A DNA stretch of 5,638 nucleotides from NCBI GenBank assembly GCA_010671975.1, contig JAAHIA010000333.1, positions 1 to 5,638 on the forward strand, written 5' to 3'. The notes under the pieces were generated by a model. It made no database searches and had not been told where the DNA came from. It saw only the letters and a program-made list of their open reading frames with translations. Origin of the DNA: Leptolyngbya sp. SIO4C1 (GTDB lineage: Bacteria > Cyanobacteriota > Cyanobacteriia > Phormidesmidales > Phormidesmidaceae). This document shows positions 1-5,266 of the stretch, piece by piece. The translations under genes were made by a program, and so were the position numbers. Each line of letters opens with the position of its first letter. Positions within the stretch are counted from its first letter, which is position 1.

Positions 1-510
1 TATCTACGCTCTGGAGACATTACCCCGATGATGGCAACTGTACTGCAACAGATTTTGAATTGTGCTTACTATGGTCTTGTTAAGCGGGCTTATCTAGAAA
101 GCAAAGTTGTTGAACTTATGGCTTTGTTACTAGAGCAAGAGACAGTAATTCGACAAGGAGGGCAAAAGAAAATTTCTCTTAAGTCAGAGCAGATAGAACG
201 GATTCACTATGCAAGAGAGATATTATTGCGCGATCTGAGCAATCCGCCATCCCTATTAGAGTTGGCTCATCAGGTGGGCTTAAACGAGTTTATGCTGAAA
301 CAGGGTTTTCGCCAGATGTTTGACAACACAGTATTTGGTGAGCTGCGATCGCATCGCTTAGAAATTGCTCAGCAGCTACTAGCTGAGCAAGAGACGAGCG
401 TGGCAGAAGTGGCTCATCTTGTTGGTTATGCCTGTGTCAGATCGTTCGCTAAAACCTTCAAGCGTAAGTTTGGATTGGGGCCAAAAGCTTATCAAAAGGC
501 ATGTCGCTAG
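1..510 (+). CDS. AraC-family (PchR-like) transcriptional regulator, C-terminal part; 5' end outside window
   Basis: The reading frame is open from base 1, so the first ATG inside the window (28) is probably internal and the gene starts upstream. The 169 visible residues cover the inter-domain helix region (residues such as QQILNCAYYGL and YLESKVVELMAL, typical of cyanobacterial PchR-like regulators) followed by the two helix-turn-helix units of an AraC DNA-binding domain. The first unit is around SLLELAHQVGLNEFMLKQGF. The second is SVAEVAHLVGY, followed by FKRKFGLGPKAY, which matches the AraC signature. Family knowledge: AraC proteins bind DNA in the cytoplasm through this domain, and PchR-type members respond to ferric siderophores. 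Ligand and targets cannot be read here because the N-terminal sensor domain is missing. A HIP1 site lies inside the gene. The next gene starts 166 bp downstream in the same direction, separated by repeats and a hairpin, so co-transcription is possible but not shown. Family assignment is firm; PchR subgroup assignment is from memory of related proteins. Confidence 0.93.
   Translation, partial: YLRSGDITPMMATVLQQILNCAYYGLVKRAYLESKVVELMALLLEQETVIRQGGQKKISLKSEQIERIHYAREILLRDLSNPPSLLELAHQVGLNEFMLKQGFRQMFDNTVFGELRSHRLEIAQQLLAEQETSVAEVAHLVGYACVRSFAKTFKRKFGLGPKAYQKACR
345..352. repeat. HIP1 palindrome GCGATCGC
   Basis: A perfect copy of the highly iterated palindrome of cyanobacteria, lying inside the AraC-type gene. 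It supports a cyanobacterial origin and needs no gene-specific function. Confidence 0.9.
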
Positions 511-551
511 GAAAAAATCCTTATTGCCCCGAAAAAAATCCTTATTGCCCC
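511..551. repeat. Two-copy tandem repeat (20 and 21 bp) directly after the AraC-type stop codon
   Basis: Copy 1 (511-530) reads GAAAAAATCCTTATTGCCCC. Copy 2 (531-551) is the same with one additional A in the A-run. A degenerate third start (GAAAATCTCCCCG) follows at 552. The repeat begins at the base right after the TAG stop. It has no dyad symmetry and no T-run, so it is not an intrinsic terminator. It may be a replication-slippage duplication or paired protein-binding sites; the sequence does not decide. Confidence 0.85.
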
Positions 552-595
552 GAAAATCTCCCCGCAAACTTCGTATGATTGCTGGGAATAGATCT

Positions 596-648
596 CATTA
601 ATGATGGGCGAAGCATCAGGGTGCAGCAATTGTGTCCCATCGTTAGTG
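596..648 (+). promoter_or_regulatory. Leader hairpin (imperfect inverted repeat) upstream of the RTX protein gene
   Basis: Bases 596-608 (CATTAATGATGGG) pair with 636-648 (CCCATCGTTAGTG) over 13 consecutive positions: 11 Watson-Crick pairs and two G-U wobbles, with a 27-nt loop. The structure ends 28 nt before the start codon and 14 nt before the ribosome-binding site. No T-run follows, so it is unlikely to be a simple terminator. It could be an mRNA leader structure that affects stability or translation, or a palindromic operator for a dimeric regulator. No known riboswitch class was recognised. Pairing was done by hand. Confidence 0.55.
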
Positions 649-662
649 TGCTTGCAAAATAT

Positions 663-666
663 GGAG
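663..666 (+). promoter_or_regulatory. Shine-Dalgarno GGAG for the RTX protein gene
   Basis: GGAG lies 10 nt before the ATG at 677, a slightly long but workable spacing. It supports this start. The ATG at 661 is in another frame, and no other upstream in-frame ATG is evident. Confidence 0.6.
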
Positions 667-676
667 TTTTATAACC

Positions 677-3600
677 ATGCCCCAAGTCAGTTTGTCTATC
701 TCGACGACCTTCGATGGTGACCTCAATGCCCTTATTGAAGACCAGGGCACGGCCCTGACCGTTCGCTTTGACCTGGATGAACCCGCCCCTGAAGGTGGGC
801 TGAAGGTCTATGTCGATAGCGAAATAGAACAAATTATCAATCGGCTCGACCTTCCAGGCTTTGCAGCAAGCCCTATACTTGAGAACATCGAACTCGCTAG
901 CTTTGTCACCAACTTTGATAATTCAGGCTTTGCGCTCACAATTGACGAAGGCGCAATCTTTGGCAGCTTCACCCTCAACGTATTTGATAATTCCGAGCCG
1001 GATACCTTTTTGCCGGAAACGTTTGATGGAAGGGTGGAAGCAGCCCTATCGCTGAGAACGCAAGATGAGGTGGACTCAGCAGACCAAGGTGACATCAGCG
1101 ATATTAGCAACTACACCATTGATCCAAACGCTGCAAGTAGCACAGTAATATTTGCAGATGACGCTAGCCAGCTCACAGATACGTCAGAGCCACCGACTGA
1201 ACCACCAACCGAACCGCCAGCGTCTGATGCGCTACAGGTGAGCTTGTTCACTGGGCCGGACTATCTGATTGAGGATGAGGGGACGGTCAGTGCCCATGCT
1301 TTTAACGTGACAAACGGCACGATTTCCGAAGGGGGTCTGGTTGTTTCTGTCGATGCGCCAAATCTGGGCGAGTTTGATTTAGACAGTGTTTCTGTTGAAG
1401 GCGGTGAGATTGAAGCGGTACGCGACGGTGGGTTTGACCTGCGGATGACGCAGTACACTACCCTGGTAAACCTTCCTATTGCAGATGATGGAGAGACTGA
1501 ATCAGGAGAAACGGCTACCTTCAGCTTAGCTGAGGGAGAAGGGTACGAGATTATCTCAGATTACAGTAGTGGTACTTTTAATCTGGTGGATACCGAGGCG
1601 GATATTCCGCTTGGCGTTGTTACCGAACCCAATCAAACTATTCCGATAGCAACCGATACTCAAATCAGTCCTGAGAACCCAACATTTTCTGGCAGCGACT
1701 CTATTTACTTCGACATTGGTAATCGTCTTCTTAACTCCAATGGCATCTACGAATATATCGACTACAGCGAAGATGTTGATGTATACAAAATTAACTTAAA
1801 AGCAGAAGATACGGTTGCTATCGAAACTTTTGATTCCGAAGCAAATTTTGACCCATTCGGTACTGGTCTTACACTTCAGACACTGATATACGATGCTGAA
1901 GGAAATCCAGTTTTAGATTACGAAATTTCAGACTTTGCAACGCCTGCTGCGCCCGACAAGCTGTTTGGCGGTACTGGTCCTTTTGACGAAAATGAGACAA
2001 ATACATACTTAGAATTTACCGCACCCGAAGATGGTGACTACTATGTAGCTTTTGGTTTAGATGGCAACATACAATTACAAAATTCTTCGGACGGAGGCGA
2101 TCCTATTTACGATCCCCTGGTATTTGGATCGGGTAATGGAAATCGGACGGGCTACGGCGATTATTCTATTGAAGTCAATTTATTGTCAGATGAGAATCCC
2201 CGTGAAACGGGTACTCCAACACCGCCTGTCAGCAACCCTAATGTCACTAATCCTCCTACGCTTTCTTTAAGTGCTAATGCCACTACGACAGACAGTGAAG
2301 GGAACTTAATCAATGGAGTAGTGGAATATCTAGAGCCAGGAGAAGAGTCAACTTCTGGTGTAAACTTTACGATTCAGACTGAGGGAGAAATTCCTGAAGA
2401 GGGAATTGAAGTTGTTCTCAATAGTGATGCTAATCTATTTGACTACGTTTCATTACTTGGACAAAATAGTCTTCCTAGCACTATTGGTGGACAGTCTTTA
2501 GGTGCTTTCTATAACGAAGAGGGCATCCCGACGGGAATTCGGCTTCGCATTGAAGAACCTATCATGACCGTCAACTATGAAGCTGCCAGTATTCGGTCAT
2601 TCTTTGATAGTTTTGGAAATATTGCTGAAGCGTTTCAGCCTTTGGAAACGGATGGAGCAGAAGATGTCACTTTCTTTTTGCAACCAGGGGAGGGCTATGA
2701 AGTTGCTTCCGATGCGGTCGAGACAGAGGTAACTTACTACGATTCGATAGAAGATGTCCCTGCATCTACTGGTGGGAGCGACACCATTCCCGAAGTAGGC
2801 GTTACCGTTAGCGAGACGGAGTTAATTGAAACTGAAGGAACTGAAACAACGCTGACCTTTAACCTATCAGAACCACCACCACCAGAAGGTGTGACGGTAT
2901 TCTTAGATAGTGAAGATGAGCCACTTGTTGGTAGCGTCCTCGGTCAGTTTGATGTTCTAAATGCCGAAATTATTGGTGGCAACTTTCCTGTTCCTAATGG
3001 AGATGAATCGGGCTTCTTCTTCACCATCACCGAGCAAACAGCCACAATTACGCTTTCTGTTTTCGATGAGCTAACGGCTGGTATAGAACTTCCTCCAGAT
3101 ACTTTTCAAGAAGGCGTTCTTGCCCTGAATTTCGCGCTACAACCGCAAGAGAGTTACACCATCGACGAGGATGCCAGTGAAATTAACCTTAGAATTTTGG
3201 ATAACCCAGATTCACAGATTCAAGTTGGTTTGACTGGTTCTATTCAGACAGATGAAGAAGAGTCAGATGAAGAAAGTACTAATCTAATTGAAGCAGAAGG
3301 TACGGTTAGCGTTCATACCTTTAGCCTTAGTGCGCCACCGCCAGAAGGAGGCTTAACCGTCAGCGTCAGTGCAGATTCTCTTAATGATTTTAATTTAGAT
3401 AACCTTGAGGTACAAGGTGGCACTATTGCTAACCTACAAGATGATGGCTTTGACCTCACCATTACCGAACAAGATGCAACCATTAGCTTACCCGTTCTGG
3501 AAGATGGTACAGATGAGGGCAGAGAAACCGCCACCTTTATTTTGGAACCAGGCGATACTTACCAAATTAACCCAGCAGCGACTGAAGCGACTTTCAATTT

Positions 3601-4774
3601 AGCCGATACCTTAGATCAAGTTGCCGTTTCCGAAGAGGTTGAAAGCAACAGCACTTTATCCGAAGCCAATGTACTTGGTTTAGGTTCTGATACTCCTTCT
3701 ATCTCCATTAGTGGAGTAATTAACGAAGGTTCCTTCGATCTCCCCGAAGATGTTGACTTCTATTCCTTCGATCTAGAAGCAGGACAAACGGTTAATTTAG
3801 ACATTGATACAGAAGAAATACTGCCGAATACGGTTGATTTTAGACCAGTAGTAAGTCCAGCTTTAGCAGAAACACTTCAAAAGCCCGACACCGAACTCAG
3901 GTTATTCGATGCAGAGGGCAATGAACTAGCTGCCAACAGTGATGGTGCTGCTCCCGACGAAGAGTTTTCCCGCGACCCTTATATAGAGTTTACTGCCGAA
4001 TCAGCAGGCACTTTCTACGTCGGTGTCAGTCAACTGGGCAATCGCAACTACGATCCTTCCACTGCTAATAGCGGTAGTGGTTGGACGTTTCCAGAGGTGG
4101 GTGTTTTCTTCGGGCCTTACGAACTCACCGCCACCCTCACCGACGGCGATCCTCAGCCCCCCACAGGCGGTGACCTCATCGGCACCCCCGGCGATGACAC
4201 CCTAGAAGGCACCGCCGAAGCTGACACCGTCGCAGGCGACCTCGGTAACGACATCATCACAGGCGGCGACGGCGACGATATCCTCCGTGGCGACCTCAAC
4301 ACCCGCGACCCCCAAGACACCGTCATGGGCGGCAACGATATTATCTTTGGCGGCGACGGCAATGACCGCATTGGCGGCAAATCTGGTAACGACATCCTCA
4401 GCGGCGACGCAGGCGATGACTTTATCTACGGCGATGCAGGCGACGACATCATCATGGGCGTCACTGGCAACGACATCCTCGTCGGCGACAACGGCTCCGG
4501 CGGTAGCGGCAGCGACCTGTTTGTCTTCGGCAACGGTGACGGCACCGACATCATCCTCGACTTTGAAGTGGGTATAGACCGGATTGGTCTGGTCGAAGAC
4601 GAGCTGGTATTCGCTGACCTTACCCTTACCCAGGACAGAGCTAATACCCTGCTGGGCGTCGGCAGCGAAACCCTCGCCGTGCTGAACAACGTCATGGCCT
4701 CGACCCTGAGCGAAAGCGACTTCACCAGCGTCGCGGACGTGTCAAACGTGGAGGAGGCGCTGGCGCTGGTTTAG
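677..4774 (+). CDS. Large secreted RTX calcium-binding protein with Calx-beta-like repeats and two PPC domains
   Basis: This 1365-residue protein has no N-terminal signal peptide; secretion is expected through a type I system using its C-terminus. Domains in order by eye: Calx-beta-like repeat 1 (1-162); Pro/Thr linker (about 163-185, EPPTEPPTEPP); repeat 2 (186-306); PPC-like domain (about 320-503, core EDVDVY at 365); repeat 3 (527-690); repeat 4 (704-843); acidic stretch (859-866); repeat 5 (848-978); PPC-like domain (about 988-1156, core EDVDFY at 1024); RTX nonapeptides (1169-1269); C-terminal tail (1270-1365) with SGSDLFVFG and LDFEVGIDRIGL. Repeats 1, 2, 4 and 5 share the string LIE-x-x-G-T near their start; repeats 1, 4 and 5 follow it with P-x-P-E-G or PPPEG. 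The protein is strongly acidic, with no cysteine and about six lysines. No protease, phosphatase, lipase or other catalytic motif is visible, so a structural, adhesive or surface-layer role is inferred; truncation of an enzyme-bearing ancestor is an alternative. No secretion ABC transporter genes lie in the window. The gene has its own ribosome-binding site and terminator. Confidence 0.93.
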   Translation: MPQVSLSISTTFDGDLNALIEDQGTALTVRFDLDEPAPEGGLKVYVDSEIEQIINRLDLPGFAASPILENIELASFVTNFDNSGFALTIDEGAIFGSFTLNVFDNSEPDTFLPETFDGRVEAALSLRTQDEVDSADQGDISDISNYTIDPNAASSTVIFADDASQLTDTSEPPTEPPTEPPASDALQVSLFTGPDYLIEDEGTVSAHAFNVTNGTISEGGLVVSVDAPNLGEFDLDSVSVEGGEIEAVRDGGFDLRMTQYTTLVNLPIADDGETESGETATFSLAEGEGYEIISDYSSGTFNLVDTEADIPLGVVTEPNQTIPIATDTQISPENPTFSGSDSIYFDIGNRLLNSNGIYEYIDYSEDVDVYKINLKAEDTVAIETFDSEANFDPFGTGLTLQTLIYDAEGNPVLDYEISDFATPAAPDKLFGGTGPFDENETNTYLEFTAPEDGDYYVAFGLDGNIQLQNSSDGGDPIYDPLVFGSGNGNRTGYGDYSIEVNLLSDENPRETGTPTPPVSNPNVTNPPTLSLSANATTTDSEGNLINGVVEYLEPGEESTSGVNFTIQTEGEIPEEGIEVVLNSDANLFDYVSLLGQNSLPSTIGGQSLGAFYNEEGIPTGIRLRIEEPIMTVNYEAASIRSFFDSFGNIAEAFQPLETDGAEDVTFFLQPGEGYEVASDAVETEVTYYDSIEDVPASTGGSDTIPEVGVTVSETELIETEGTETTLTFNLSEPPPPEGVTVFLDSEDEPLVGSVLGQFDVLNAEIIGGNFPVPNGDESGFFFTITEQTATITLSVFDELTAGIELPPDTFQEGVLALNFALQPQESYTIDEDASEINLRILDNPDSQIQVGLTGSIQTDEEESDEESTNLIEAEGTVSVHTFSLSAPPPEGGLTVSVSADSLNDFNLDNLEVQGGTIANLQDDGFDLTITEQDATISLPVLEDGTDEGRETATFILEPGDTYQINPAATEATFNLADTLDQVAVSEEVESNSTLSEANVLGLGSDTPSISISGVINEGSFDLPEDVDFYSFDLEAGQTVNLDIDTEEILPNTVDFRPVVSPALAETLQKPDTELRLFDAEGNELAANSDGAAPDEEFSRDPYIEFTAESAGTFYVGVSQLGNRNYDPSTANSGSGWTFPEVGVFFGPYELTATLTDGDPQPPTGGDLIGTPGDDTLEGTAEADTVAGDLGNDIITGGDGDDILRGDLNTRDPQDTVMGGNDIIFGGDGNDRIGGKSGNDILSGDAGDDFIYGDAGDDIIMGVTGNDILVGDNGSGGSGSDLFVFGNGDGTDIILDFEVGIDRIGLVEDELVFADLTLTQDRANTLLGVGSETLAVLNNVMASTLSESDFTSVADVSNVEEALALV
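4181..4483 (+). repeat. RTX nonapeptide-coding array (GGxGxDxxx type)
   Basis: About ten nonapeptide units cover residues 1169-1269: GTPGDDTLE, GTAEADTVA, GDLGNDIIT, GGDGDDILR, then a unit interrupted by an insertion (NTRDPQDTVM, then GGNDIIF), then GGDGNDRIG, GKSGNDILS, GDAGDDFIY, GDAGDDIIM and GVTGNDILV. Such repeats fold into a calcium-loaded parallel beta-roll outside the cell and accompany type I secretion. The DNA is rich in GGCGAC-type codons and markedly more GC-rich than the middle of the gene. The interrupted unit followed by a GGKSGND string resembles a terminal cassette that I recall from many cyanobacterial RTX proteins (memory, not a search). Confidence 0.92.
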
Positions 4775-4788
4775 GTAACAGGTAACAG
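4774..4788. repeat. Heptamer repeat, two copies of GGTAACA (left member of an inverted pair)
   Basis: GGTAACA occurs twice in tandem plus a G, starting on the last base of the RTX gene stop codon. The 14-bp sequence is the exact reverse complement of 5239-5252. With flanking bases, 4769-4790 and 5236-5257 match in inverted orientation at 20 of 22 positions. This is a short tandemly repeated repetitive (STRR-like) sequence of the kind frequent in cyanobacteria. Confidence 0.8.
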
Positions 4789-4801
4789 ATTTGAACCATG
4801 G

Positions 4802-4836
4802 TCCGGCTGTTTCTCCAGAAGAACAGCCGGATTTTT
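4802..4836 (+). terminator. Intrinsic terminator of the RTX protein gene
   Basis: A perfect 10-bp stem, TCCGGCTGTT (4802-4811) with AACAGCCGGA (4822-4831), encloses a 10-nt loop and is followed at once by TTTTT (4832-4836). It lies 28 nt after the stop codon and should end transcription of the exoprotein gene, separating it from the nuclease and AraC genes downstream. Confidence 0.88.
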
Positions 4837-4857
4837 CTGTGGAGGTTTTGACTGAAA

Positions 4858-4901
4858 GTTGCGATCGCACCTCTGCTGAATAGGCCAAGGGTTGCGATCG
4901 C
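4858..4901. repeat. Pair of HIP1 sites within an 11-bp direct repeat GTTGCGATCGC
   Basis: GTTGCGATCGC occurs at 4858-4868 and 4891-4901, exactly 33 bp apart (about three helical turns). Each copy contains the HIP1 octamer. The second copy abuts the TATAAT box. Clusters of HIP1 are common in cyanobacterial spacers, so the spacing may be chance. Confidence 0.85.
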
Positions 4902-4907
4902 TATAAT
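4902..4907 (+). promoter_or_regulatory. Possible -10 box TATAAT upstream of the nuclease fragment and second AraC gene
   Basis: A consensus TATAAT lies 32 nt before the ATG at 4940 and downstream of the terminator, so it is well placed to drive the nuclease fragment and the overlapping AraC gene. No convincing -35 hexamer is found 16-18 bp upstream. The call therefore rests on the -10 match and location only. Confidence 0.4.
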
Positions 4908-4939
4908 AGAACCCAACCCTTAGATGCTGCCCCAGTTCA

Positions 4940-5266
4940 ATGGCTTACCTTGCCGAGCGATATATCAACCCGCTGACCGACTTTGGCTTCAAACGGTTGT
5001 TTGGCACCGAGCCTAATAAAGATTTGCTAATTGACTTTCTGAACGTCGTTTTACCCGAAATGCACCGCATCCAGGACTTAACCTTTCATAACAATGAAAA
5101 TATCGGTAATACACCGATTGACCGTAAGGCCATTTTCGATATCTACTGCGAAAGTGAAATTGGCGAAAAGTTTATCGTCGAAATGCAAAGGGCAACGCAA
5201 AACTATCTTAATCCCCTTGCTACTTGTTACCTGCTATTTGTTACCTGTTACCTGAACTCGCCATGA
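4940..5266 (+). pseudogene. Truncated PDDEXK/Rpn-family nuclease (putative transposase-like), N-terminal part only
   Basis: The first 89 residues match the start of the Rpn/PDDEXK nuclease family (recombination-promoting nuclease or putative transposase): INPLTDFGFKRLFGTEPNKD, LLIDFLNVVLP, then AIFDIYCESEIGEKFIVEMQ. The likely catalytic residues are D67 and the E81-x-Q83 pair. Family members are usually about 250-300 residues; here the match stops after ATQNY (residue 89). The remaining 19 residues (such as ATCYLLFVTCYL) are encoded largely by degenerate heptamer repeats before a TGA. The distal part of the gene is absent, since the next gene begins at once. The reading frame up to the break is intact. 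Activity is doubtful, although the catalytic strands are retained. There is no strong Shine-Dalgarno sequence before the ATG; the start is chosen by family resemblance. The stop overlaps the ATG of the following gene. Confidence 0.82.
5217..5254. repeat. Degenerate heptamer array (YTGYTAY), five copies plus a partial
   Basis: Consecutive heptamers are TTGCTAC, TTGTTAC, CTGCTAT, TTGTTAC and CTGTTAC, then CTG. They encode the repetitive tail of the truncated nuclease and end 8 nt before the start of the next gene. The sequence TGTTACCTGTTACC (5239-5252) is the exact reverse complement of the heptamers at 4774-4787. Cyanobacterial STRR-like repeats of this type are common in spacers. Confidence 0.85.

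Noticed and set aside
511..551. Intrinsic terminator after the AraC-type gene
   Set aside because: There is no dyad symmetry and no T-run; the A-runs belong to a direct repeat.
574..579. TATGAT as a -10 box for the RTX gene
   Set aside because: The nearest TTG-type hexamer (545-550) is 23 bp upstream, too far for a normal promoter; I could not support a start site in the leader.
379..832. Small open frames on both strands around 379-832
   Set aside because: They overlap the AraC-type gene end, the tandem repeat or the RTX gene start in other frames; their repetitive peptides come from the 20/21-bp DNA repeat.
4153..4725. Long antisense and alternate-frame open frames across the RTX region
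   Set aside because: They are shadows of the Gly/Asp-rich GC-biased repeat coding sequence; their translations are low-complexity Ser/Pro/Ala/Thr-rich and have no ribosome-binding sites or family resemblance.
677..4774. RTX pore-forming toxin
   Set aside because: There is no hydrophobic pore-forming segment, acylation region or adjacent acyltransferase; RTX repeats alone only indicate calcium binding and type I export.
4721..4916. Antisense open frame over the terminator region (4722-4916)
   Set aside because: It runs through the intrinsic terminator and heptamer repeat and resembles no known family.
5217..5254. CRISPR-like array
   Set aside because: The repeats are contiguous 7-bp units with no spacers, so this is a short tandem repeat.
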